Positions 22,134 through 31,746 of a stretch of DNA of 32,843 nt are shown in pieces (within the stretch, counting starts at the first letter, position 1; every line of letters starts with the position of its first letter). The notes beneath the pieces were generated by a model. That model was not told the origin of the DNA. It did no database searches and saw nothing but the letters and a program-made list of their open reading frames with translations. This DNA is from Bryobacterales bacterium (GTDB lineage Bacteria; Acidobacteriota; Terriglobia; Bryobacterales; Bryobacteraceae). The DNA is taken from contig PKYZ01000316.1 in assembly GCA_003132865.1 (NCBI GenBank), positions 15,012-47,854 on the forward strand. Direction: 5' to 3'. A program made the translations under genes and the position numbers.

Positions 22134-22554
22134 AATTGCGGCCCTACCTCTTCAGGTTAACGCAATGACTGTGCGTCTGGGGGGTAGTGGTCTCGTTCGG
22201 AGACGCGGCCACCACCCGGCGGGTCATCGCCGCGGTCCAGAGCGACGGCACTTGCTAGTGCGGGGGTACTGAGTGGCAGGGGTACTGAGTGGCAGGGGCA
22301 CTTTGCTATGCGATCAGCGTATCCTGCTGGGCGACTACGGAAGACGAACGTCGACCGGAGCCTGGCTGCTATCGTGGGCATTGCTCGTGCGCGGGCCGGT
22401 AGTGTTTCGATTTGAGGTTCGGCAAGCGAGCCGTCCCTCTGTAGATCGCCGTTCCGGCGGGTGCCTGCTGCGGGCAGTTCTATTGGTAGGCGGCTTCGCG
22501 GCCATGTGCTTGGGTCTGCAGGTTACACCCGCTCCAGTATGCGAAAATCAAAGG
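22134..22554. other. Non-coding gap between two decayed toxin-antitoxin loci
   Basis: No convincing gene. A plus-strand frame open from 22273 reaches into hicB but its first 94 codons look random. The region has a 16-base tandem repeat (22263-22302). It presumably held the promoters of the two divergent toxin-antitoxin operons. Confidence 0.55.
22263..22302 (+). repeat. 16-bp tandem repeat, two and a half copies
   Basis: GGGGTACTGAGTGGCA occurs at 22263-22278 and 22279-22294, followed by the partial, altered copy GGGGCACT. Function unknown; it may be the scar of a mobile element end. Confidence 0.85.
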
Positions 22555-22765
22555 GTGGAAAAGTACGCCGTTGTGATCCATGAAGAGGCCGAAGGCGGGT
22601 TTTGGGCCGAAGTGCCCGCTCTCCCCGGTTGTTACTCGCAAGGAGAATCCATTGACGAGCCGATGGCCAATGTTCGCGAGGCAATCACCGGCGTCCTGGA
22701 AGCGATGAAGGAGCGGGGTGCGCGCCCGGAGGCAAACAATTCAGATCCTGGACATGGCCGTGTGA
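22555..22765 (+). pseudogene. hicB: HicB antitoxin, frameshifted near its end
   Basis: From GTG 22555 the product reads VEKYAVVIHEEAEGGFWAEV, then PALPGCYSQGESIDE and NVREAITGVLEAMKERG, a typical partial-RNase-H-fold HicB of about 70 residues. The expected ending IQILDMAV followed by TGA (22763-22765) is present but one base out of frame: after GCAAAC an extra A (or a two-base loss) near 22735-22740 separates it. Without repair, translation enters the hicA frame and ends at 22815, giving a hybrid 86-residue product. HicB binds and masks HicA; with HicA also dead the hybrid has no evident partner. Confidence 0.85.
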
Positions 22766-22959
22766 GGCCGGTTGCCGGGCCGGAGATGTGCCGCTTGATC
22801 GAGGCCAAGAGTTAGGTTCTTCAGCGCATCCAGGGCAGCCATCACATCTATTCGAAAGCTGGCGAGCGCTAGGTCATCTCCATTCCGGTTCACGGAAACC
22901 GAGATCTCAAGGGGGGCCTGGCAAGTCGGGTTGCCCGCGATGCCGGTATTGAGCTGTAG
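22762..22959 (+). pseudogene. hicA: HicA toxin with two nonsense codons
   Basis: In the frame of GTG 22762 (overlapping the restored hicB stop as GTGTGA) the sequence gives VRPVAGPEMCRLIEAKS, stop (TAG 22813-22815), VLQRIQGSHHIYSKAGER, stop (TAG 22870-22872), VISIPVHGNRDLKGG and LASRVARDAGIEL, then TAG at 22957-22959. This is the whole HicA mRNA-interferase fold, including the active-site histidine in GSHHIY. The first stop replaces the conserved Trp of the 'KGW' motif. No frameshift is needed, so point mutations killed it. Confidence 0.92.
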
Positions 22960-22964
22960 CCTGG

Positions 22965-22987
22965 GGGCCGGCATTTAAGGCCGGCCC
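22965..22987 (+). other. Hairpin downstream of hicA
   Basis: GGGCCGG (22965-22971) and CCGGCCC (22981-22987) form a seven-pair stem around CATTTAAGG. There is no T-run on the plus strand, so it is more likely a REP-like hairpin than an intrinsic terminator. The remaining bases up to 23238 show no gene; a promoter for the FRG gene should lie there. Confidence 0.5.
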
Positions 22988-23238
22988 GCGCACCGAGGTC
23001 GCAAGGGTCCAGAGTTTCCGCTATGTTAGGACGGCTGGGCAACAGTCCTGGGATACCGCCGTGACCGGCGTTTCGCGGGAGGAATCCGCGCTGGACTATC
23101 AAGCTTCCCAGATCCCGACTTTTATCCCGCCATGAACTTCGACAGGGAGCGCACCAGGACTTGCCAGCTGGGCGGTCCTTAGGAGAAACTGATAAAGTGC
23201 CCGCGTAGACGCGGTGCCGCAATCAGAGACTGAACCAA

Positions 23239-24864
23239 ATGGACCTCAAGTACTGCTCGTACGATGATCCGGCGCCCGACATCGAAACGCTCGTCAACTA
23301 TTTGAAGAGCATCGAGCCTACCTCGATCAACACCGCTTATCGCGGTCAGACGCGCGAGTTCTCAACCCTCATGCCTTCGGCACTTCGCGATTTCGTCGAC
23401 GACCGAGTCCCGCGCCCATGGCTTGAACCAGAAGCCCGTTCGTTGCCGTCAGACCTGACCTTCCTGCCGATTTGTTACCCCCGAGATGTGGTCGAATTCG
23501 CGGCCGTACTGTTAAAAAAACACATGTGGCCGCTCATACCAGGGTTCGAGGATCTTCGGCTAGATCAGAGTCCGTTCGAGATTTCCGCAGATGAACGCAA
23601 GCTTGCCATTCACACATTGAGATGCGAAGGCATCGTAGTGGAAATTCCACCTATTGTGAGGTCACTTGGAGTCCCTGCGAAGAACGGTGCGCTCGATCAG
23701 GTAATCAGACGCTTGATCGGAGATAATGTAGCAGCAACGCCCTTTGGTGTCATTCCTGGGCTCGGCGACTTCCTGTGCCAGCAATACGGTTTGACTTCGG
23801 GGTCCTTAGACTGCACCTTATCCGTTGATGTTGCTGCCTTTTTTGCTACGCACGAGGCGCCTGAATACCTCGGCCCGGTGTCCCGCCGTGGCATCGGGGT
23901 CATTTACAGGTTCGATATAGGAGCTTCTACCTCCCAGCAACACGATACTGCCGATGCGCCGCGCGTTCTGCGTCACTCTGATGTCTTTGCTGGGCTAGAA
24001 GATCACCATCTGACGAGCCGCGCAGCAAGGGAGGCAATCAACCTCTTCATGACCGATTTCGGCGCATTTGGGGAACGTCGAGTTGACCTCCTGAAGGTAC
24101 CAGTCGGTTCGATCGCTTCTTCCCGAGTTGGTCGCCAGCAGAGCGTAATGCTCGCTCCCCGACTGATTTGGGGCGCACGGAACGGGCATGAAGTCAGTCA
24201 CTTTGTGTGGGCAGAGGATCTCCGTACACGTCCGGGCTTCGGCGCTTTCTATTTTGAACATAAAGGGGCACCGTCGTCTCATTTGCATAGGAACTGGCTG
24301 TGGCCCGGAGTTTCCGACATTTTCAAGACGTGGCTAATGGTTTGGATGACAGGCGAATCTCCCGTGTACACAGCAACAACCAAAGACGGCCTATGGTGGA
24401 CCCTGAATCCTACGCGCCCGGATCTGATTAATTGCGGCTATGAGTTCGCCGACGGGTGTAAGTCCAACATGAATCTGGCTGTTTACAATAGAAACACACC
24501 GAACGAGCAGGCCGCAGGCGACCGCGAGGCTAGACAGGCTAGGATAGGGGCCATCGATCAAGCAACCTCCGAAATACATGACTGCTTTTCTCAAGTCGTT
24601 CTAGGCGAACGTGTATTAGTCAAGCGACTTGCGGACGTTATAACCGCCGCCCGGTACACCGAACACGCTGAGCGCTCAGCGGGCTTTCTTGCCCAAAATA
24701 ATAGACTCAACCCGCTCATCAGACTTACTACTGAAGCCGGCGGCCTGCCTAGCTATGGGAAGGCTTATTTACAAGGGTGGGACTCTGTGGGACGACGGAG
24801 AGGCCCCGGCGGAAGCCGCGAAGTTCATGCTATCAGCGGCGGCGCTAGCCGACTATTTGGATAA
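23239..24864 (+). CDS. FRG-domain protein
   Basis: A 541-residue protein with the FRG domain: YRGQTREFSTLMPSALR (34-50), the family's characteristic RGQ...L.PS.LR pattern, and LCQQYGLTSGSLDCTLSVD (179-197) leading into VAAFFAT, corresponding to the usual QHYG.PTRLLDWT....AL.FA. FRG proteins occur in defence islands and prophages; their activity is not known to me. The part beyond about residue 330 is unassigned, with several Trp (HRNWLWPGVSDIFKTWL, then GLWWTLNPT). The last 58 or so codons overlap another good frame (24689-25159), and this end may be an artefact of a frameshift. It stands alone between decayed genes and is less GC-rich than the core operons. Confidence 0.8.
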   Translation: MDLKYCSYDDPAPDIETLVNYLKSIEPTSINTAYRGQTREFSTLMPSALRDFVDDRVPRPWLEPEARSLPSDLTFLPICYPRDVVEFAAVLLKKHMWPLIPGFEDLRLDQSPFEISADERKLAIHTLRCEGIVVEIPPIVRSLGVPAKNGALDQVIRRLIGDNVAATPFGVIPGLGDFLCQQYGLTSGSLDCTLSVDVAAFFATHEAPEYLGPVSRRGIGVIYRFDIGASTSQQHDTADAPRVLRHSDVFAGLEDHHLTSRAAREAINLFMTDFGAFGERRVDLLKVPVGSIASSRVGRQQSVMLAPRLIWGARNGHEVSHFVWAEDLRTRPGFGAFYFEHKGAPSSHLHRNWLWPGVSDIFKTWLMVWMTGESPVYTATTKDGLWWTLNPTRPDLINCGYEFADGCKSNMNLAVYNRNTPNEQAAGDREARQARIGAIDQATSEIHDCFSQVVLGERVLVKRLADVITAARYTEHAERSAGFLAQNNRLNPLIRLTTEAGGLPSYGKAYLQGWDSVGRRRGPGGSREVHAISGGASRLFG

Positions 24865-25159
24865 TCCGCACTACGCGTTGAGAGCCCTCATGGACTTGTC
24901 GGAGTCCCTCGTCAGCGACATCGAGTGGATGACTGATTGGACTGAGGTGGAGCGAGTTACGTGGTCAGTGAGATGCTTGGGGCTGTTAGATGAAATTCTC
25001 GATGTTGCAGGCAGGACCATTCCCGTTGACCTAGAAATGCACAAGACTAGACTCGCGAGTGACGTCCATCGGACGATCGCGCTTCGACAAAAGATCGTCG
25101 AGGTGCTGACGGAAGCAACTCCTAGCCCGGTGCCATATTCGCGGTTGGAGACGGCATGA
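24689..25159 (+). CDS. Helical ORF overlapping the FRG gene; possibly its frameshifted C-terminus
   Basis: The frame from TTG 24689 to TGA 25157-25159 gives 156 residues, helical and acidic, e.g. AEAAKFMLSAAALADYLDN, HYALRALMDLSESLV and a hydrophobic CLGLLDEILDVAGR. From about 24790 on it is clearly the better coding frame, while the FRG frame turns Arg/Gly-rich there. No ribosome-binding site is obvious before the TTG and the overlap is about 176 bases. Two readings remain: a separate small protein of unknown function, or the natural C-terminus of the FRG protein moved out of frame by an indel between 24690 and 24790. Confidence 0.55.
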   Translation: MPKIIDSTRSSDLLLKPAACLAMGRLIYKGGTLWDDGEAPAEAAKFMLSAAALADYLDNPHYALRALMDLSESLVSDIEWMTDWTEVERVTWSVRCLGLLDEILDVAGRTIPVDLEMHKTRLASDVHRTIALRQKIVEVLTEATPSPVPYSRLETA

Positions 25160-25503
25160 TTTATCCTTCCATCTCCAAGGCACATCGTGCTCGCGGGAAA
25201 GTCGGCCGATCAGAGCAGTGACCGGCAGGCTCGGTCGACCCATCGCCGATGGATCAGTTGGACGATAACAGGCGAAAGGTTTGGCATTATCCGCTGACTG
25301 GCCTGCGGCCGGCGCTTTTGTGAGAGCGATGCCAGCAGCTCAGGTTCAATCCGGTAAATCCTTAAGCGTTCCGTCCCCCAAACGGCGTTCTGGGAAATTA
25401 CTCCCGTGAAGTACGCCTTACGTCAACTGGCTGTATCACGACCCGTCGCAAACGGCGAAGTCTCTTGGAGTGGACCCACTGCCCACAGGTCTAAACTAAA
25501 ACG
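25160..25503. other. Intergenic region
   Basis: 344 bases between the FRG locus and the convergent permease pseudogene. No gene, RNA, clear terminator or long repeat is recognised. Confidence 0.5.
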
Positions 25504-27935
25504 CTACTCGTAACGCAACGCCGCCATGGGATCTACGCGGGTCGCCCGCCGCGCGGGGATATAGCTCGCGAGCAACGCTGCGCCGATCAGCACGGTGGCC
25601 ATCAAGGCGAATGTCAGCGGGTCGAAGGAGCTGACATGGAACAGCTCATTCCGCAGCAATCGGCTCGCGACCAGCGATACCACGAGTCCGATCGCTGCGC
25701 CGGCGCCGGCCAGCCGCATGCCTTGCCCAGCACCAGCCGCAGGATCTCGCCCGGTTGCGCCCCCAGCGCCATGCGCACTCCCATCTCCTGCGTGCGCTGC
25801 GTTACCGCGTAGCCGATCACGCCGTACAACCCGATGACAGCCATCAGCAGCGCCATGCCGGCGAAAACGCCCAGCACCGTCACCACAAAGCGGCGCGGCG
25901 CGAGCGAGCTATTCACCATTTCGGGCAGCAGCCTCACTTGCGAAACCGGCTGCGTCGAATCCACCGTGCGCACCGCGTCGCGAATGCCGGCCGCCAGGCG
26001 CGCCGGGTCAGACGGCGTGCGCGCCACAAACGTCGCCATCGGCGGCGGGACCTGGTAGAGCGGGAAGTAATACTTGCCCTTGACATCTTCGCCGCCGAGA
26101 TCCGCATTTTTGACGTGGCCCACCACGCCGACGATAGTGGCCCACGGCGCCGACCCGCCGTTGCGGATGTGCTTTCCGATGGGGTCTTCATTGGGCCAGT
26201 ATTGCCAGGCGAGGATCTCGTCGATGAGGGCCACCGGCTGGGTATCCTGCCGGTCCACATCGGTGAAGACGCGCCCCTTGCGAATGGGGATCTTCAGCGC
26301 GGCGAAATAGTCCGGGCTGACGAAACCGATATCGCCATGCGGACCGGGATCGCCGGGCGGTGTGGGGCGCCCTTCGATGGCGAACGACGCCGAACCGCCG
26401 TCGCCGCTAAATGGCACCGGCGTGGCGGCGGCCACAGAGGTCACGCCGGGCATGGCCGCCAGGTTGCCGAGCACGGCGCGATAGAACGCGATGCGCTTGC
26501 CGGCATCGGCGTAATGCGCGCGCGGCAGCGACAGGGAGCCGGCGATCGCGCCGTTGGGTTGAAATCCGGGGTTGACGTCTTCGAGCGCGGCCAGGCTGCG
26601 CAGAAACAATCCCGCGCCGACCAGCAACACCAGTGCCAGTGCGACTTCAGCCACGACCAGCGCGGCCCGCAGATGCTGTCGCCCCAGGCCCCCGGTGTTG
26701 GCGCGGCCGCCTTCCTTCAAGAGTTCGTAGCGGTCGAGGCGCGAGATCTGCCAGGCCGGTGCGACTCCGAAGAGAATACCGGCGGCGATGGCTGCCAGGA
26801 CCGTGAAAGCCAGCACCGTGGTGTCCATGCGCACACTGACGGCCACCGGGAGACCCTCCGGCGCCAGAGCCAGCAGCCCCTTCAGGCCGGCGAAAGCTAC
26901 CCCCAGGCCGACCACCGCGCCGCCGCAGGCCAATACTAGGCTCTCCGCTGACGACTGGCGAATCAGGCGCCAGCGGCCCGCTCCCAGTGCGGCGCGGATG
27001 GCGATTTCGCGGCTGCGCCCGGATGCGCGCGCCAGCATCAAGCCGGCGATATTGGAGCAGGCGATCAGCAGCACGAAACCGACAGCGCCCAACAACACCA
27101 GCATGGGCGTCTTGGTATTGCCGGCGATGAAATCCGTGAAAGGCAGCAGAGACATTCCCCAGGCGGCGTCCTTGGCATAAGCTCCGTTCCCCGTGCCGCT
27201 GTTGCGTTCACGGCTGCCGAGCACTTCCACGAACGCATTGGCGGGAGCGAAAGCCAGCCCCGGCTGCAGCCGCGCCATGGCGTTATAGCTTTCGTTGAAA
27301 CGGTTGCCTTCGGTGTATTGGCTATCGGCCAGCCCGAGCGGAACCCAGAGGTCCACGTCCACGGGCCAGTGAAACTCCGGACCGATCACGCCTACGATGC
27401 GGTAGGGGATCTGGTTCAGCTCGATGGTGCGGCCTATCGCGCCGGCATCCTGGCCGAAGAGCCGCTTCCAGGCGGCGTACGACAGCACCACCTCCTGGTT
27501 GGCGTTGGGCCGATCCTCTTCCGGCTGGAATACACGCCCGAGTTTGGCCTTCGCGCCGAAGACGTCGAACCAGCGCCAGGTGACATTGGCGCCGCGCAGC
27601 CGTTCGGGAACGGTTGAGCCGGTGTAGTTGTAATCGCCCCGCTCGATGAGCGCGGCCGACTCGAATTGCTGCGTGCTGTGCAGCACATCGGCGAAGTCGG
27701 GGATGGACACACCGATGTTCCGCAGCGCCAGCTTTTCGTATCGCGCCTGGACCGATACAATGCGCTCGGGGTGCGCGATGCCGGCCGGATTCAGCAGAAC
27801 CTGGTTGACGACGCTGAAAATGGCGGTGTTGGCGCCGATTCCGAGGGCCAGCGTGGCCAGCGCCACGACGGTGTAGCCGGGGGTCTTGAGGAGCGTACGG
27901 ACGGCGTAGCGGGAGTCCTTCCAGAGTGCGGGCAT
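25504..27935 (-). pseudogene. ADOP-family ABC permease (MacB/FtsX type) with a frameshift near its end
   Basis: The protein starts at ATG 27935 ([20 protein letters not shown], the hallmark opening of acidobacterial duplicated orphan permeases). It has a first transmembrane helix, a MacB-type periplasmic domain (about 50-270), three helices with [20 protein letters not shown] (about 340-365), a second periplasmic domain (about 480-690) and the FtsX-like end [20 protein letters not shown]. After LRLVLGK the frame becomes nonsense and stops at 25614. One base over it continues [20 protein letters not shown] to [17 protein letters not shown] and a stop at 25504, the standard ending. A lost G in AAGGGCATG (about 25721-25725) explains it. 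Intact length would be about 810. Without repair the last two helices are missing. Function of these permeases is unknown. Confidence 0.88.
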
Positions 27936-28139
27936 AATGCTAATACTCGCATGCGGGCGTTTGGTTACGCCCTGACTGGCGCTGGGTCTGGGAACGCCGT
28001 CGCGCGCCCACGGCAGGCAGGACTGGGGAGTCCCGTCGGATGGGCGACGATACGCCCGAAGGCGTCTGGACGCTTCCCACAAGGCCGTCCATCACAGCTC
28101 CCGCCCGTGGGATAATCGACTCGGAGAGCGAACGTTGAA

Positions 28140-29243
28140 ATGAGCCGAAACTACAATGTCTTTCTTAGCTGGTCCGGCGAGCGAAGCCGCCTGGTTGCTG
28201 ACTTCCTGCGAACGTGGCTCTCCAGTGTCGTTCAGGCAGCCAAGCCATGGATGTCGGAATCTGAGATAGATAAAGGGACCCGCTGGTCCAGCGAACTGAC
28301 TAAGATGCTGGACGCGATCCGTATTGGAATCGTCTGCCTTACCCCAGAAAACCTGACACAGCCGTGGCTTATCTTTGAGGCCGGCGCTCTTTCGAAGTTT
28401 ATTGATGAACGGGCACGCCTCTGTACATATTTGATTGGCGACCTTCGCTCGTCCGAAGTATTAGCTCCGCTCGGCATGTTTCAAGATACCAAGGCCATCA
28501 AGGAAGACACACGGAGGATGGTACGAACCATCAATCGTGTTGTCAGCGACGACCCAATAAGTGACGAGAGTTTGGAAGCCGTGTTCGAGGCTCTTTGGCC
28601 GAAACTGGAGGAGCGCTTAGATACGCTTCCAGCACCTACAGAAGCTGCGCCTGCTAAACGTTCCCCGGACGAGGTCATGGACGAGATTCTTGAACTCGTC
28701 CGTGCTGCTGCGGTCCAAAGACAGAAGACTCAGTTCATGGACGCCTATATCCCGACCTTCCAGCAGTTTATGCCACTCCTTCAGCAGCTTGTTCGCAACG
28801 CTACGCGCCTTCCGCCTAACGCCGCTAGGCTTCGGTACCCAACGGATACATCGTTGCTGCGCACATCCGACAAGAACCCAATCATCAATACATTTCAATT
28901 CCCAAAGACCCTCCAGAACGCTATGCCGGTAGACCCACGGACCTCCGGTCGCTACCTTGATCTCGTCCAGATGGTTGGCGGCTCGAGTTCAACTCCCGAT
29001 GGTGCATATACGCAGACGCGATTCACTGTCAAGGGCCTCGATCTTGCCACGGGTGTTGAGGAAACACATGAGATTACCTTTACCCTAGACATCCCGACGG
29101 CTCGGAAAATTGCTCTCTATTTGGAGGAGGGCGCTGCCGATGCTGAGCGGCATCACTTGCGTCATATGTCAGAGGGTGTTCAGCGGTTCCATGACACCCA
29201 CGACGCAATTACGAATTACCAGAAGGAACATCCAGACGCCTAG
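28140..29243 (+). CDS. TIR-domain protein, probable NAD-consuming defence effector
   Basis: A 367-residue protein with an N-terminal bacterial TIR domain (about 1-150): VFLSWSGERSRLVADFL (7-23), then PWMSESEIDKGTRWSSEL (36-53) and CLTPENLTQPWLIFEAGAL (66-84). Glu80 in FEAGAL aligns with the catalytic glutamate of TIR NADases. After a predicted coiled coil (about 175-215) there is a beta-rich C-terminal domain (about 250-340; TQTRFTVKGLDLATG and EITFTLDIPTARK) that I do not recognise and which may be the sensor. Bacterial TIR proteins deplete NAD or make signalling nucleotides upon phage infection; that role is inferred here. The gene stands alone, with no Thoeris ThsA or SMODS gene beside it, between the dead ADOP gene and cdsA. 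Confidence 0.85.
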   Translation: MSRNYNVFLSWSGERSRLVADFLRTWLSSVVQAAKPWMSESEIDKGTRWSSELTKMLDAIRIGIVCLTPENLTQPWLIFEAGALSKFIDERARLCTYLIGDLRSSEVLAPLGMFQDTKAIKEDTRRMVRTINRVVSDDPISDESLEAVFEALWPKLEERLDTLPAPTEAAPAKRSPDEVMDEILELVRAAAVQRQKTQFMDAYIPTFQQFMPLLQQLVRNATRLPPNAARLRYPTDTSLLRTSDKNPIINTFQFPKTLQNAMPVDPRTSGRYLDLVQMVGGSSSTPDGAYTQTRFTVKGLDLATGVEETHEITFTLDIPTARKIALYLEEGAADAERHHLRHMSEGVQRFHDTHDAITNYQKEHPDA

Positions 29244-29460
29244 AGAAGAACGATCCGTTGCGGCAGGGAAACCAGGGACAGTAACCCGTGCGCCGAGTTC
29301 TCGGGGGAAAACCGGCGGCTTCCAGCGATCACCCCCGTGACACGCCGCTCACATCAAGGTCCGTTCAGATGGCCGTCCACCCCCCGATACGGCCTTGTGT
29401 GAAGCTGGAACTTCAGGCCCAAAGGGCTTACGTTAGCACCTATGAGGGGAGTCCCCCACC

Positions 29461-30237
29461 TCATCTCATATGCGCGGCAACGTACAAGTACACCACCGGC
29501 AGCGCGAACAGCGTGCTATCCACGCGGTCCAGCCAGCCGCCGTGGCCGGGCAGCAGCGTGCCGCTATCCTTCACGCCGGCGCCGCGCTTGAGAGCGGATT
29601 CGCAGAGGTCGCCGAACTGCCCGGCCACGTTGGCCACGGCGGTGAGCGCCAGCGCGACCGCCGGCGGAACCTCGGGAATCGCCCAGCGCAGGAAGAAGAA
29701 GCCGAAGATCAGGGATGCCCCGAGCGATGCCGCGGCGCCCTCCCAGGACTTGCCGGGGCTGACAATGGGCGCCAGTTTGTGGCGGCCCACCGCGCGGCCC
29801 ACGTAATATGCGCCGATGTCCCCGATCCAGTTCAGAACCAGCGCGTACAGCAGCCAGTACCGGTTCTGCCCGGCGAGCAGCGGCGCAAAGCGCCAGCAGC
29901 CGAACACATACACGACGCCCTGCAGAAGGAAGGCGGCGCGCAGAATGCCGGCGCGCAGATCCCCGGTGCGCAGCGCCAGGCTAAGGGCGATCAGGGCTAC
30001 CGCAACGACGGTGAGCAGCACGTGGCCGTCGCCGGGCAACACCAAAATGAGCAATCCCGCCCCGTAGCCGAGCGGACCGAGTGCGCCGCCCACATACGCC
30101 GCCGCAATGCCGGAGTACTCGTAAAAGCACAACAGCGCCACCAGCGCGGTGACCGCCAGCACGGTCCAGGGTGGAGACCAAAGGACCACGTAGGTGACCA
30201 GTGGAAACAGGACCAACGCCGTTAGGACCCGCTTCAT
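29461..30237 (-). CDS. cdsA: Phosphatidate cytidylyltransferase (CDP-diglyceride synthase)
   Basis: A 258-residue integral membrane enzyme that makes CDP-diacylglycerol from CTP and phosphatidate, the branch point of phospholipid synthesis. About seven hydrophobic segments are visible, and the C-terminal family signature SALKRGAGVKDSGTLLPGHG followed by GWLDRVDS is complete with its metal-binding aspartates. The start ATG 30237 overlaps the uppS stop by four bases (ATGA), the classic uppS-cdsA arrangement. A 217-base gap without a recognised gene separates its end from the TIR gene. Confidence 0.95.
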   Translation of the reverse strand: MKRVLTALVLFPLVTYVVLWSPPWTVLAVTALVALLCFYEYSGIAAAYVGGALGPLGYGAGLLILVLPGDGHVLLTVVAVALIALSLALRTGDLRAGILRAAFLLQGVVYVFGCWRFAPLLAGQNRYWLLYALVLNWIGDIGAYYVGRAVGRHKLAPIVSPGKSWEGAAASLGASLIFGFFFLRWAIPEVPPAVALALTAVANVAGQFGDLCESALKRGAGVKDSGTLLPGHGGWLDRVDSTLFALPVVYLYVAAHMR

Positions 30238-31073
30238 CGGGCCGGCAACGCGGCGATCATTTCTCCGGAATCGGCGGACCGGGCGCCGTTGAGCGGCATC
30301 GCGCTCAAACCGCCATAACGGCGGTCGCGCCTCTGGTATTCCAGAACCGCCGTGAGAAGATGGGTGCGGCTGAAATCCGGCCACAACGTCTCGGTCACGT
30401 ATAGCTCCGCATACGCGATCTGCCAAAGCAGGAAATTGCTGAGGCGCATCTCGCCGGAAGTGCGGATCAGCAGGTCGGGAGGGGGAGAGGAGCTGGTATA
30501 TAGGTGGGCGGCGATGAGGTCCTCGTCCACCCGTAGCGAAGAGAGGCGCCCTTCCATGCGGGCCAGTTCGATAATAGAGTTGACCGCATCCACGATCTCG
30601 GTGCGGCCGCCGTAATTGATCGCCAGGTTGACGAGAAGACCGCGGCTGTCGGCAGTGGCGTCCACCACCGCGTCCAATTCGCGCCGCACATCGGGGGGCA
30701 GGGCGTCCAGCCTGCCGATGGCCTGTAGCCGGATATCGTTCTTCTGCAGTTCGGGCAGTTCCTTGCGCAGGTAGAAGCGCAGCAGACGCCACAGGGTCTC
30801 AACTTCGGCGCGGGGGCGCTTCCAGTTCTCCACCGAAAACGCGTACAGCGTGAGGACCTGGATTCCCAGGCGCGCACAGGTCTCCACCGTGCTGCGCACC
30901 GGCCCGACTCCGGCCTTGTGGCCCGCCACGCGCGGCAGGCGCCGGCGCGCGGCCCAGCGTCCGTTGCCATCCATGATGATGGCGATGTGCGCCGGAAGTC
31001 TGTCGGGATCGATCGCGCTGGCAAGCTCCCAATCCGTATCCCTGGGGCGGAGGGATTCCAGTAAGGCCTTCAT
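30234..31073 (-). CDS. uppS: Undecaprenyl diphosphate synthase
   Basis: A 279-residue cis-prenyltransferase that makes the C55 carrier lipid for peptidoglycan and other surface polymers. IAIIMDGNGRWA holds the catalytic Asp35; GHKAGV, LTLYAFSVENWKRP, NYGGRTEIVDA and PPDLLIRTSGEMRLSNFLLW are the other family blocks. ATG 31073 was chosen because family N-termini begin shortly before the MDGNGRWA strand; the frame is open to 31151 without homology. It is somewhat longer than E. coli UppS (253) through short end extensions. It is cotranslated with cdsA. Confidence 0.96.
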   Translation of the reverse strand: MKALLESLRPRDTDWELASAIDPDRLPAHIAIIMDGNGRWAARRRLPRVAGHKAGVGPVRSTVETCARLGIQVLTLYAFSVENWKRPRAEVETLWRLLRFYLRKELPELQKNDIRLQAIGRLDALPPDVRRELDAVVDATADSRGLLVNLAINYGGRTEIVDAVNSIIELARMEGRLSSLRVDEDLIAAHLYTSSSPPPDLLIRTSGEMRLSNFLLWQIAYAELYVTETLWPDFSRTHLLTAVLEYQRRDRRYGGLSAMPLNGARSADSGEMIAALPAR

Positions 31074-31153
31074 GCGGTAAACTTCATAGTACAACAGAGT
31101 GCAAGGCCATCCGCGCGGGGGGTAGTGCGCTATTTGTGTGTGCTCGGCCAATT

Positions 31154-31663
31154 TCAGCGTGGTCCGAGTTTGGCCTGGAGATCCTGGAAAAGATTTTGAA
31201 GTACAACTTTATCGTATCCCCGGAAATACGCTTTCAACTTACCTCCGCTGTTATGGACCACCTCACCGGCGGCCTGAATGCGGACCTTCTCAACCACAGG
31301 CAGCACGGGCGGGGTTGCTCTCGGATCGCCAGGACTGTACGCGAATTTTACGCTGATCTGGACTTTGTAAACCCAATTGCCCTTGAGCGTCACAATACCG
31401 GCGTTATCGGTGGTTCGGATGTACCCCGAGTCCTTGTCCATGGTGGCCACGTCGAAGTTGTTTTCAAGGATCGTATTGACGGCGGTCTGCCAGCACTTCT
31501 CATACTGGTTTCGCAGGTCCTCGCGGATGGGCAATTCCCGCCAGACCGGGTCGCTTACCTCGAAGCGGGTCTTAAGGGCGTTCGGGATGTCGTCGGCACG
31601 GAGAGCGACCGTGCTGGCCTGTGTGATGCAAAGCAGGGCGATTGCACGTTGAAGTGTGCGCAT
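31154..31663 (-). CDS. Exported protein of unknown function upstream of uppS
   Basis: A 169-residue protein from ATG 31663 with a signal peptide ([23 protein letters not shown]). The mature domain has [20 protein letters not shown] and [12 protein letters not shown], a helix followed by a strand reminiscent of BamC-like domains that read 'amplify and degrade' type lipids or proteins; this is only a structural impression. [21 protein letters not shown] strand and a charged helical end follow. It precedes uppS on the same strand by 80 bases, so it may belong to the envelope operon. The frame is open to 31732 but the extra residues lack sense. Confidence 0.72.
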   Translation of the reverse strand: MRTLQRAIALLCITQASTVALRADDIPNALKTRFEVSDPVWRELPIREDLRNQYEKCWQTAVNTILENNFDVATMDKDSGYIRTTDNAGIVTLKGNWVYKVQISVKFAYSPGDPRATPPVLPVVEKVRIQAAGEVVHNSGGKLKAYFRGYDKVVLQNLFQDLQAKLGPR

Positions 31664-31746
31664 TGGCACAGCGTAGCGGATTCGGACGCGCGCGGCAAGG
31701 GGCGATGTATGGAGGCCACGCCGTGATAGCATGGTTTGCTACAAAC

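Noticed and set aside
22273..22554. An open frame leading into hicB, possibly an N-terminal domain
   Set aside because: No motif is visible, composition is random, and HicB proteins start directly at the VEKYAVVI strand.
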